A model generated the notes under the pieces. That model was given only the letters and a program-made list of their open reading frames with translations, did not search any database and was not told the DNA's origin. From Anaerolineae bacterium (GTDB lineage: Bacteria; Chloroflexota; Anaerolineae; B4-G1): a stretch of DNA of 23,123 nucleotides. The stretch covers positions 1-23,123 of the forward strand of contig JAUWNP010000059.1 of assembly GCA_030612585.1 (NCBI GenBank), in the 5' to 3' direction. Shown one piece after another: positions 1 to 6,359 of the stretch; the first letter of the stretch is position 1, and every line of letters begins with the position of its first letter. The position numbers and the translations under genes are program-made.

Positions 1-230
1 CTGGATGTGTGCGTGGGGATGGCGGTTGGTGGGGTCTGTGTGGGACGGGCGGCTTCTGTCGGTTGAGTGAGTTGTGTGGTTGATGCGGATGTAGCCGCTA
101 GGCCGGCCGTAGGCGTAGGCTGGTCGGGGATGATGGAAACAGGTGAGCACGAAGCAAAAGCAATCAGCGCCGCCAGAACCAGGCCAATGATAAGAAATAT
201 CTTGACGGCATTTCGGTATCGCTCAAACAT
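1..230 (-). CDS. Putative lipoprotein, C-terminus cut off by the window edge
   Basis: The frame is open from an ATG at 230 to the left edge, so only the first 76 or so residues are visible. It begins MFERYRNAVKIFLIIGLVLA, a positively charged start followed by a hydrophobic helix, and reaches a Phe-Ala-Ser-Cys lipobox-like motif near residue 28. The remainder is rich in Pro, Thr and Ala (repeated PT/TPT), typical of the flexible linker that follows the lipid anchor in secreted lipoproteins. The start is 10 bases beyond the stop of the radical SAM gene, so the two are probably co-transcribed. The functional domain lies outside the window and cannot be named. The lipobox has Phe at -3 instead of the usual Leu, so a plain signal anchor is the alternative. 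Confidence 0.6.
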   Translation of the reverse strand, partial: MFERYRNAVKIFLIIGLVLAALIAFASCSPVSIIPDQPTPTAGLAATSASTTQLTQPTEAARPTQTPPTAIPTHTS

Positions 231-239
231 CGTATCTCA

Positions 240-1232
240 TCAGAAGTTCTCGTAGAATCCAGGCGGACGCAGTTCTGCGAAGTCGCCCGTCTCCACAAGA
301 TGCCGTCGCACGTCCACGCACAGGTGGCATTTGCCGGTGTAGCCTTCGAGCGTAGGCCGGTAGCCATACTCTTCCTGTGCCAGTTCAAACAAACCATACG
401 GCCCACGCTCAATCAACGCCTCGACCAGCGGCGGGTAGCGGCCCGCCTGGAAGTCGGCCAGAACCTGCGGCAGTTCGTGCCAGTCACCGACCGCCAGCCC
501 GCCGCAGAAGCCGGAGACAAAGTTGCCATACAGGTCGAAGTGGGAGTGGTGGGCGTGGAGCATCTCCCCGGCGCAGTTCGCATGTGTGAAGGCCACCGCC
601 GGACGCCTGGGCACCAGGTGTCCCAACTCGTAGCCCGACCGCCCGCCGGAGATGATGCCATACCCCTCCCACAAGACACGGCGCGCCCCTTCGACGCCCA
701 ATTCTTCCTCGTAACGTGAGAGCGGGGTCGGACGCTCCACGTCGAAGTGCTGCACGATTTCGAGGAAGTTGGGCAGGTAGACAGTTACCCGGCGGGCGCC
801 GAATACGTCGAGGGCGGCGCGGACAGCGCGCATCGTGCGGGCCGGAGGAATCCGCTCGGCGTGGAACGGCGAGCAACTGATCAGGACGGCCTGCAGCCCA
901 GCCTGCCGCAAAGCAGTGAATCGCTCGGCCGCCTCCGCCTCGTCCGTACACCAACCGGCGCTGGTCTCGACGTAACACGCGACACCCAGTTCAGTCGCCA
1001 ACCGCGCGCCCTCCAGCAGCAGCGGGAAGTGGAGGAACGGTTCGCCGCCGGTAAGGTGCACTTGCGGCGTCCGCGGCCAGATAGTGACCGCCTCCAGCGC
1101 CTGGCGCAGCGTCTGCGGCGACATTGCTTCCTTCCCCCAGCGCGGCCCACAGTTGTAGAGGCAGTGCTTACAGCCGCTATGGCAGCGGTAGGTCAGGATG
1201 ATGCCTACATCTTGGGGACAGAGCGCGAACAT
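240..1232 (-). CDS. Radical SAM protein with C-terminal Cys pair
   Basis: A radical SAM enzyme of about 330 residues. The N-terminus carries ILTYRCHSGCKHC, the CxxxCxxC motif (Cys17, Cys21, Cys24) that binds the SAM-cleaving 4Fe-4S cluster, followed by the LTGGEPFLH glycine-rich SAM motif. Further Cys residues near the middle (NCAGEM, GFCGG) and a C-terminal CHLC pair suggest an auxiliary cluster or metal site, as in SPASM-like enzymes, although the spacing is not the textbook one. The substrate cannot be read from sequence. I chose the ATG at 1232; a TTG four codons upstream (1244) is possible and neither has a clear ribosome site. It follows a nitroreductase gene by about 34 bases and precedes the lipoprotein by 9, suggesting one operon. 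Confidence 0.85.
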   Translation of the reverse strand: MFALCPQDVGIILTYRCHSGCKHCLYNCGPRWGKEAMSPQTLRQALEAVTIWPRTPQVHLTGGEPFLHFPLLLEGARLATELGVACYVETSAGWCTDEAEAAERFTALRQAGLQAVLISCSPFHAERIPPARTMRAVRAALDVFGARRVTVYLPNFLEIVQHFDVERPTPLSRYEEELGVEGARRVLWEGYGIISGGRSGYELGHLVPRRPAVAFTHANCAGEMLHAHHSHFDLYGNFVSGFCGGLAVGDWHELPQVLADFQAGRYPPLVEALIERGPYGLFELAQEEYGYRPTLEGYTGKCHLCVDVRRHLVETGDFAELRPPGFYENF

Positions 1233-1266
1233 GGTGGCTCGCAATACGTAAACGCGTGAGTGAGGC

Positions 1267-1905
1267 TCAGGGCCGAATCGTCAGCCGCAACCGGCGCAGC
1301 AGATTCCCCAGCAGCCCGCCCGGCACCCGCCCCGGCGTCGCGCCCCCACCCTCCCCCTGATTGCCGTAGACGTCGTAATGAACGATCTCCGCCAGCGGCT
1401 TGCGGGACCGTGGATCCGGGTTCTCTGCCGGGAACCCCACCGTCAGCAGTCCTACGATCTCTTGGTGATCCGGCACCTTGAGAATGCCAGCGATCGCCTT
1501 CCGGTCCAGGCCCCCGATCCAGCAGGTCCCCAGCCCCAGGGCTTTGGCCTGCAACATGATCTGCGAGCCCGCCAGCCCGATATCCTCGTGGAGGAATTGC
1601 CGGTAGATCCGGTGGCGGGTGTCCCCGCATAGGACGATAAGCAGCGGGGCCTCCTCCACGTGCGCCCAGCGTACGAAGTAGTAGGCCGCGTGCTGCGCGA
1701 CCTGTTGGCGGATTGCCTCGTCCTGGACAACGATAAACGTCCAGGGCTGCCGGTTGCTGGCCGAGGGAGCCCACCGGCCAGCCTCCAGCAGTTGCTCGAT
1801 CATCCCATCCGGCACAGGGTCCGGCCGGTAGCGGCGGATACTGCGCCGTCCCTTGAGCAAGGCCAGCACCGCTTCGGGGGAGAAGGTATCGCCGGCTTGA
1901 ACCAT
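1267..1905 (-). CDS. Nitroreductase family protein (FMN-dependent)
   Basis: A 212-residue nitroreductase-fold oxidoreductase. Such proteins bind FMN in a homodimer and use NAD(P)H to reduce nitro groups, quinones or other small acceptors. Diagnostic stretches are RRSIRRYRPDPVP near residue 20, the FMN-contacting APSASNRQPW near 47-56, and ALGLGTCWIGGLD near 125-137. The C-terminal 25 residues are a Gly/Arg/Leu-rich tail outside the conserved fold. An AAAGGAA ribosome site lies about 8 bases upstream of the ATG. It heads the operon with the radical SAM gene. The physiological substrate is unknown; these enzymes are often annotated only at family level. Confidence 0.9.
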   Translation of the reverse strand: MVQAGDTFSPEAVLALLKGRRSIRRYRPDPVPDGMIEQLLEAGRWAPSASNRQPWTFIVVQDEAIRQQVAQHAAYYFVRWAHVEEAPLLIVLCGDTRHRIYRQFLHEDIGLAGSQIMLQAKALGLGTCWIGGLDRKAIAGILKVPDHQEIVGLLTVGFPAENPDPRSRKPLAEIVHYDVYGNQGEGGGATPGRVPGGLLGNLLRRLRLTIRP

Positions 1906-1955
1906 TCGAGCATTCCTTTCATAAGCCTGTCATTCTGAGCACTTCTTTCATAGCC

Positions 1956-2240
1956 TGTCATTCTGAGCCGGAGCGCAGCGGAGGCGAAGAATCTCGCTTT
2001 GGACAGGCGGTTTGGGTACTATGGCGTGAGATTCTTCGCTTCACTGCGTTCCGCTACTAAGAAACATAGGCGGGCGGTGTCATTGCGAGCGCAGCGAAGC
2101 ACCGCCACGAGTACTCGCGGTGGCAATCTCCACCTGGGCCATTGGAGATTGCTTCGTCGCTGGCGCTCCTCGCAATGACAGGTTGACTGTTTCTTGCACA
2201 ATGAGTGGCGCATGCGCACCACGCGTAGCTCAGAATGACA
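1956..2240 (+). repeat. Nested palindromic repeat elements between two nitroreductase genes
   Basis: This 285-base stretch has no convincing gene. Its outer ends are a perfect inverted pair, TGTCATTCTGAGC (1956-1968) and GCTCAGAATGACA (2228-2240). Inside lies a second inverted pair, GCGAAGAATCTC around 1984-1995 and GAGATTCTTCGC around 2028-2039. A separate palindromic element occupies 2078-2180, beginning TGTCATTGCGAG and ending CTCGCAATGACA, with an internal hairpin GCAATCTCCA/TGGAGATTGC (2123-2132/2143-2152). These resemble the TCATTCTGAG and TCATTGCGAG dispersed repeats seen in many environmental genomes. Function unknown; the hairpins could stabilise or end transcripts. An open frame across part of it is repeat sequence, not a gene. 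Confidence 0.75.
2104..2123 (+). repeat. 20-base repeat with GAGTACTC core, copy 1
   Basis: GCCACGAGTACTCGCGGTGG, centred on the perfect palindrome CGAGTACTCG. It interrupts the otherwise regular arm of the TCATTGCGAG element (...GAAGC | GCAATCTCC...). A second copy with one mismatch sits at 11166-11185 inside an unrelated element. Confidence 0.7.
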
Positions 2241-2278
2241 CTGGGATGACTATTCTTCTGGAATAGCCTTACCTGGTC

Positions 2279-2791
2279 CTACCAACGCTCGTAACGCACC
2301 AGTTCAGTTAGCGCCTTGCGCTTCTTAGGTCCGGGTTGGTCGGCGGGGTAACCCAACGGCGTGAAGGCGATCGGTTCGACGTCGTCAGGCAGGCCCAAGA
2401 CCTCGCGTGCCGCGACAGGGTCAAACGCCGCGATCCAGCACGTGCCCAGCCCCAGGTCGGCTGCGGCCAGAATCAAGTGATCCATGACGATGGCGACGTC
2501 CACGTCACAGTAACTCTTTTCGTCGTCCCGGCGGACCCAGCCCCGGGCCGGAATCCCACAGGCGCAGATGATCAACGGCGCTTGCACGAACCAGTCCCTG
2601 CCATAGATGCGCCCCAACTCCGCCTTGCGCTCCGCTGTGTGGATCACGACGATCTGAAAGGGTTGCCGGTTGGCCGCGGTCGGCGCCAGGCGTGCCGCTT
2701 CGAGCACCTGCTGTAACTTATCGTCCTCCACCGGGTCGGGCTTGTACGCCCGCACACTGTACCGCTTCTCGACGAGTTCTGAGAACTGCAT
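2279..2791 (-). CDS. Nitroreductase family protein, short form
   Basis: A 170-residue nitroreductase-fold protein, near the lower end of the family's size range. KRYSVRAYKPDPV near residue 8, LAPTAANRQPFQIVVI near 36-51 and LGLGTCWIAAFDP near 114-126 match the FMN-binding signatures. DVDVAIVMDHLILAA forms the central helix. It is paralogous to the nitroreductase at 1267-1905 but clearly diverged. The start is secure: AAGGAGG lies 5 bases upstream of the ATG, and a TTGACA-17-TACAAT promoter is properly placed. The substrate is unknown; an NADH-dependent flavin oxidoreductase is the general expectation. Confidence 0.9.
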   Translation of the reverse strand: MQFSELVEKRYSVRAYKPDPVEDDKLQQVLEAARLAPTAANRQPFQIVVIHTAERKAELGRIYGRDWFVQAPLIICACGIPARGWVRRDDEKSYCDVDVAIVMDHLILAAADLGLGTCWIAAFDPVAAREVLGLPDDVEPIAFTPLGYPADQPGPKKRKALTELVRYERW

Positions 2792-2822
2792 GTTAACCTC
2801 CTTGAGATAATACGCTGATCAT

Positions 2823-2851
2823 ATTGTACCCGCCCGCCTCCCTGGTGTCAA
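2823..2851 (-). promoter_or_regulatory. Sigma70-type promoter for the short nitroreductase gene
   Basis: On the minus strand, TTGACA (2851-2846), a 17-base spacer, then TACAAT (2828-2823). It lies about 30 bases upstream of the start codon at 2791. Its -35 box is only 4 bases from the -35 box of the plus-strand promoter. Confidence 0.8.
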
Positions 2852-2855
2852 GGTG

Positions 2856-2884
2856 TTGACATTTGTTATGTCGTAGTGTAAAAT
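2856..2884 (+). promoter_or_regulatory. Sigma70-type promoter for the riboswitch-controlled operon
   Basis: TTGACA (2856-2861), a 17-base spacer and TAAAAT (2879-2884). The predicted transcript begins around 2891, leaving about 25 bases before the first aptamer. Confidence 0.85.
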
Positions 2885-2914
2885 GAAAACAAATCACATC
2901 GTTCCGCCATGGGG

Positions 2915-3100
2915 TATGGGGGAGAGACCGCTTGAGTGCGGGCACCGAAGGGGCAAGCCAGCGCGAAGGCTGATCGCGATGGTGAAACTCTCAGGTCGCA
3001 GGACCCCGTATCTCGGCTCCTCTGGAGAGTCCTTAGGGCACCGAAGGGGCAAGGCCCGATAGTTGGTCGGGAGGAATCTCTCAGGTTGTTAGACAGGGGA
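2915..3100 (+). promoter_or_regulatory. Tandem glycine riboswitch (gcvT type)
   Basis: Two glycine aptamers in series, both with the family's conserved segments. Aptamer 1 has GGAGAG (2921-2926), GCACCGAAGGGGCAAG (2942-2957) and GAAACTCTCAGGT; its closing helix pairs TATGGGG (2915-2921) with CCCCGTA (3004-3010). Aptamer 2 has GGAGAG (3024-3029), GCACCGAAGGGGCAAG (3038-3053) and GAATCTCTCAGGT; its closing helix pairs TCCTCTG (3018-3024) with CAGGGGA (3094-3100). The last helix overlaps the 5' arm of a terminator, so glycine binding should prevent termination and turn the downstream genes on. The helices were paired by eye, not by a covariance model. Confidence 0.95.
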
Positions 3101-3133
3101 CGTACAGCCATCGTGTTTCTGCGTCCCGTTTTT
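3097..3133 (+). terminator. Riboswitch expression-platform terminator
   Basis: GGGACG (3097-3102) pairs with CGTCCC (3122-3127), and CAG (3105-3107) extends the stem with CTG (3119-3121) across a two-base bulge; GTTTTT follows. Bases 3097-3100 are shared with the closing helix of aptamer 2, so the two structures exclude each other. Confidence 0.85.
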
Positions 3134-3184
3134 GTCCGGTAGATTGATCTCCGGTGCAATGCGACACAAGCCAGTCGTCCCGGA

Positions 3185-3208
3185 CACCAATCTACCAATC
3201 TACCAGAT
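3185..3208 (+). repeat. Period-8 tract upstream of the aminotransferase
   Basis: CACCAATC, TACCAATC and TACCAGAT in register, directly before the AAGGAGG ribosome site. It is one of several period-8 tracts in this window. Confidence 0.6.
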
Positions 3209-3223
3209 CTAAGGAGGTTAACG

Positions 3224-4291
3224 ATGTATAAGAAACTCTTCATTCCAGGTCCGACCCACGTGCGGGAGAAGATCCTGCAGGCCCAGGCCGCGCCGATGAT
3301 CGGCCACCGCGCCAAGGAGTACTCCGACCTGCAGGCAGCGGTGACCACCAAACTCCAGCAACTGCTCTACACCCAGCAACGAGTCTATCTCTACGCCTGC
3401 TCCTCCACCGGCATGATGGAGGGATCGGTCCGCCAGGCCTCCACCAAGCGCATTCTCAACACCGTCTGCGGGGCCTTCTCCAAACGCTGGTTTCAAATGA
3501 CCGCTGCCAACGGTATCCCCTGCGACAAGGTAGAGGTGCCGATGGGCCAGGCCATCACGCCCGAACTGGTGGACAAGGCACTGTCCAAGGGGGACTACGA
3601 CGCCATCACCATCGTGATGAACGAGACCTCGACCGGCTTGACAAACCCCCTCGAAGACATCGCCGCCCTCATCCACGAGAAGTACCCCGACGTGCTGATC
3701 CTGGTGGACGCCGTCAGTGGCATGGCTGGCATCAAGATCGAGTTTGATGCCTGGGGGCTGGACGTCTGCCTGGCCGGTGTGCAGAAATGTTTTGCCCTCC
3801 CGGCGGGGCTGACGGTGTGCGCGGTGAGCGACCGGGCGCGAGAGCGGGCGCAGCAGATAGAGAGCCCCGGCTACTACTTCTCCTACGCGCAGATGGACAA
3901 AAAGTACGAGAAGCACCAGACCCCGGCCACGCCTGCCATCAGCCTCATCCAGGCCCTCAACGCTCAGATGGACGACATCCTGGCCCAGGGGCTGGAGAAC
4001 CGCTGGCGGCGACACGAGGAAATGGCCACAACCGTTCAGGACTGGGCCCGCCGCTACTTCGGCCTCTACTCCGACGAGCGGTATCTTTCCAACACCGTCA
4101 CCAACGTCGAGAACACGCGCGGCATCAGCGTCGCCGGGCTCAACGAGGAGTTGGCCAAGCGGGGCGCTATGATCTCCAACGGCTACGGTGATCTCAAGGA
4201 AAAGTGCTTCCGCATCGCGCACATGGGCGACCTGACGCTGGACGACGTCAAGTGGCTTCTGGGGCAGATTGAGGATATTTTGGAACTGTAG
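3224..4291 (+). CDS. Class V aminotransferase (serine/alanine-glyoxylate or phosphoserine type)
   Basis: A 355-residue PLP-dependent enzyme of the small class V group. The N-terminal FIPGPTHV matches the substrate-pocket loop of alanine/serine-glyoxylate aminotransferases. SSTGMMEGSVR (60-70) contacts the PLP phosphate, VDAVSG carries Asp162 that pairs with the PLP nitrogen, and GVQKCF carries the Schiff-base Lys188. Family members move an amino group between alanine or serine and glyoxylate, or form phosphoserine from 3-phosphohydroxypyruvate; sequence alone does not decide. The gene is controlled by a glycine riboswitch and followed by a PGDH-like dehydrogenase, so it acts in serine/glycine/glyoxylate metabolism. 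Start is fixed by AAGGAGG 7 bases upstream of the ATG. Confidence 0.92.
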   Translation: MYKKLFIPGPTHVREKILQAQAAPMIGHRAKEYSDLQAAVTTKLQQLLYTQQRVYLYACSSTGMMEGSVRQASTKRILNTVCGAFSKRWFQMTAANGIPCDKVEVPMGQAITPELVDKALSKGDYDAITIVMNETSTGLTNPLEDIAALIHEKYPDVLILVDAVSGMAGIKIEFDAWGLDVCLAGVQKCFALPAGLTVCAVSDRARERAQQIESPGYYFSYAQMDKKYEKHQTPATPAISLIQALNAQMDDILAQGLENRWRRHEEMATTVQDWARRYFGLYSDERYLSNTVTNVENTRGISVAGLNEELAKRGAMISNGYGDLKEKCFRIAHMGDLTLDDVKWLLGQIEDILEL

Positions 4292-4305
4292 GATAGTAGA
4301 TGGGT

Positions 4306-4399
4306 GAATTGGGAAACTGGTAGATTGGGAAACTGGTAAATTGGTACGAGATACTCGCCACGTACCAGTCTACCAATGCACCAATTTGCCAAATTACCT
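4306..4399 (+). repeat. Two opposed period-8 tracts forming an imperfect hairpin
   Basis: Tract A (4306-4348) repeats units such as AAACTGGT, AGATTGGG and AAATTGGT at 8-base spacing. Tract B (4361-4399) repeats TACCAGTC, TACCAATG and CACCAATT on the complementary theme. The arms pair imperfectly around a short loop near 4349-4360, starting with GGTACG/CGTACC. The structure fills the gap between the aminotransferase stop and the next AAGGAG ribosome site. Confidence 0.65.
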
Positions 4400-4413
4400 A
4401 AGGAGATACTACG

Positions 4414-5319
4414 ATGAAACTGATAATTTGTGACCCAACCGCTCCTACTGCAATCGCTGCGATGCAGGAGGCCGGTATCGAGGTGGATGTGCGGGACGAC
4501 ATCACGCCTGAGAATCTGGAAACGATCATCGTCGGCTACGACGCGATGGTCGTCCGCAGCCGCACGAAGGTGCGCGCCCCCCTGATTGACCAGGCCGCCA
4601 ATCTGAAACTGGTAATACGCGGCGGCGTCGGGCTGGATAACATTGACGTGGAATACGCCCAATCGAAGGGCGTCGAGGTGCGCAATACCCCGGCCGCCTC
4701 CTCCAACTCGGTGGCCGAACTGACCATCGGCTACCTCTTCGCGCTGGCCCGCCCCATTCCCCAGGCCACCACTTCTATGAAGGGCGGCAAGTGGGAGAAG
4801 AAAGCGCTCAGCAAGGGCACGGAACTCACCGGCAAGACGCTGGGCTTGGTCGGCTGCGGGCGCATCGGCAGCCTGGCGGCGCAGAAGGCGGCCGCGCTGG
4901 GGATGGAGGTGCTCTTCTACCGCCGCACCCCCACCGAGGTGGACGGTGCCACCCAGGTCTCGCTACACGAACTACTCGCCCGTTCGGACTACGTCTCGCT
5001 CCACGTGCCCCACACACCGGAGACCCACCACATCGTCGGCGCGGAAGCGTTCGCCACGATGAAGAACGGCGTGCGCATAGTCAACTGCGGGCGTGGCGGG
5101 ACACTGGACGAGGCAGCGCTGTACGACGCCATCACCAGCGGCAAGGTGGCCGGCGCGGCGCTGGACGTCTTCGAGGACGAGAAGGAGGAACGAGGCCGGC
5201 GGCTGATGGAACTCCCGCAGGTGATCGGTTCCCCCCCCGTCGGCGCGGGGACCGGCGAGGCCAAGGCCCGTGTGGGAGAAGAGGTGGCGCGGATCGCCAT
5301 CGAGGTCGCCAAGCGCTGA
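4414..5319 (+). CDS. serA: D-3-phosphoglycerate dehydrogenase-like 2-hydroxyacid dehydrogenase, catalytic His replaced
   Basis: A 301-residue D-isomer-specific 2-hydroxyacid dehydrogenase without the C-terminal ACT regulatory domain, so a short-form PGDH homologue. RGGVGLDNIDVE (69-80) and GLVGCGRIG (144-152) mark the substrate and NAD-binding domains, NCGRGG holds the catalytic Arg227, and DVFEDE the catalytic-type Glu256. The expected PHxGAST segment reads SPPVGAGT (273-280), so Pro275 stands where the proton-transferring His should be. Codon 275 is CCC within a run of eight C (5231-5238). The family oxidises 3-phosphoglycerate in serine synthesis, or works on hydroxypyruvate/glyoxylate. 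Activity is therefore in doubt unless the base is an error. AAGGAG precedes the ATG by 8 bases. Confidence 0.88.
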   Translation: MKLIICDPTAPTAIAAMQEAGIEVDVRDDITPENLETIIVGYDAMVVRSRTKVRAPLIDQAANLKLVIRGGVGLDNIDVEYAQSKGVEVRNTPAASSNSVAELTIGYLFALARPIPQATTSMKGGKWEKKALSKGTELTGKTLGLVGCGRIGSLAAQKAAALGMEVLFYRRTPTEVDGATQVSLHELLARSDYVSLHVPHTPETHHIVGAEAFATMKNGVRIVNCGRGGTLDEAALYDAITSGKVAGAALDVFEDEKEERGRRLMELPQVIGSPPVGAGTGEAKARVGEEVARIAIEVAKR

Positions 5320-5370
5320 CGTAAGCAGAGAGACAGAGGGACGGGCGAGAAGGGACAGAGGAGCAGGTCC

Positions 5371-5399
5371 TTGACGCCGCATTCGCTTGCGGCTATAAT
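5371..5399 (+). promoter_or_regulatory. Sigma70-type promoter for the DUF433/DUF5615 pair
   Basis: TTGACG (5371-5376), a 17-base spacer and a consensus TATAAT (5394-5399), about 40 bases upstream of the antitoxin start. It gives the toxin-antitoxin pair its own transcription start. Confidence 0.85.
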
Positions 5400-5438
5400 G
5401 TAGTCACGGCAAAGCCACAAGCGACGAGGGAGCGGACA

Positions 5439-5957
5439 GTGTCCATCACCATTGGCGTACGTGAACTGAAAAATCAGACGTCTCGCATTGTACGCGCCGT
5501 GCGCGAAGGAATGGCCGAGTACGTGATTACCGTGCAGGATGAGCCTGTGGCGGTTCTACGGCCATTGGCCGAAGAGAACCTACGGCAACTACGCCAGGTC
5601 GAGTTACATGAAGCACAAGTAGCACTGGAGGGTTACTTCGAATTCCTGAGTTCGGACGACATCCGCATCAAGGGAACCCGGATCGGAATCGAGACGGTGT
5701 TGGAGGACTACCTGGAGGGAACCAGCCCAGAAGAGATTGCGGCCCGGTATCGCAACCTGACCCTCGAACAGGTATACGCCACCCTCCTGTACTACTTCCG
5801 CAACCGCGCCCGTGTGGATACCTATCTCGAAGCATGGCGGGCATATACTGAGCAGGCCTGGCTGGAACAGCAACGTAACCCCTCGCCAGCCACCAAGCGA
5901 CTGCGCGAACTTAAAGCGCGCCGGGCGGCACTCCAAGAGAAGACAGCCACCTCTTGA
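5439..5957 (+). CDS. Antitoxin with Phd/YefM-like N-terminus and DUF433 domain
   Basis: A 172-residue protein. Residues 1-50 (IGVRELKNQTSRIVRAVREG, then YVITVQDEPVAVLRPL) match the Phd/YefM DNA-binding fold of antitoxins. Residues from about 65 to 120 (IRIKGTRIGIETVLEDYLEG, SPEEIAARY, LTLEQVYATLLYYF) are a DUF433 domain, a helical winged fold found in VapB45-type antitoxins. The C-terminal 45 residues are charged and helical and probably wrap the toxin. Combining Phd and DUF433 in one chain is notable. The start is a GTG at 5439 after a GAGGGAGCGG stretch. It overlaps the downstream toxin by four bases, and likely represses its own promoter. Confidence 0.88.
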   Translation: MSITIGVRELKNQTSRIVRAVREGMAEYVITVQDEPVAVLRPLAEENLRQLRQVELHEAQVALEGYFEFLSSDDIRIKGTRIGIETVLEDYLEGTSPEEIAARYRNLTLEQVYATLLYYFRNRARVDTYLEAWRAYTEQAWLEQQRNPSPATKRLRELKARRAALQEKTATS

Positions 5958-6316
5958 GCCAGATTCGCTACCTGTTGGACGAAGATACGCCCCACGCTAT
6001 CCGCGACCAGTTGCTGCGACGCAAGCCGGAGATGGAGGTCTTGGTTGTGGGCGATGATGTGGCCCCGGCACTCGGTACGTCCGATCGAGAACTGCTACAG
6101 TGGATCGAGCGTGTGGGCTACATCTTGGTCTCCCGTAACCGGCGCAGCATGCCCCGGCATCTACAGGAGCATCTTGAAACCGGTGGCCATGTGCCTGGGA
6201 TCTTTCTGCTTCGCCGCCGACATTCCCTTGACTTGGTCATCAAGGACTTAATGCTCATCTGGGAAGCAGGTCGTCCGAAGGAGTACCGGGATCGAGTTGA
6301 ATATCTTCCCCTATGA
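5954..6316 (+). CDS. DUF5615 PIN-like toxin (VapC45/Mut7-C type)
   Basis: A 120-residue PIN-like protein. It begins with the acidic motif RYLLDEDTPHAIRDQLL, carries the second acidic motif in GTSDRELLQW near residue 42-51, and has ILVSRNRRSMPRHL near residue 57-70. This last segment is where many relatives have T-D-D/N; here an Asn-Arg replaces the Asp, as in a recognisable subgroup with the RNRxxMP pattern. PIN-fold toxins are metal-dependent RNases, usually held by the antitoxin encoded in front. The TTG start overlaps the antitoxin stop (TTGA), a layout that couples translation of the pair. RNA target unknown. Confidence 0.85.
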   Translation: MSQIRYLLDEDTPHAIRDQLLRRKPEMEVLVVGDDVAPALGTSDRELLQWIERVGYILVSRNRRSMPRHLQEHLETGGHVPGIFLLRRRHSLDLVIKDLMLIWEAGRPKEYRDRVEYLPL

Positions 6317-6359
6317 CTGGCCTGCGACTTAGAGCGTGTCCTAAGTAGGAGGTATGACA

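Noticed and set aside
67..255. Open frame of 62 residues on the plus strand near the left edge
   Set aside because: It lies opposite the lipoprotein start and has no ribosome site; the minus-strand frame has a signal peptide and better composition.
1205..1774. 189-residue frame on the minus strand overlapping the first nitroreductase
   Set aside because: It is the same DNA in another frame; its Gly/Arg/Pro-rich composition is that of a high-GC shadow.
2019..2222. 67-residue frame across the repeat region
   Set aside because: It is made of repeat sequence (HCEERQRRSN, VAERSEAKN type peptides), a known false-gene pattern.
2866..3351. 161-residue minus-strand frame over the riboswitch
   Set aside because: The plus strand is a clear tandem riboswitch and terminator, and the frame also overlaps the start of the aminotransferase.
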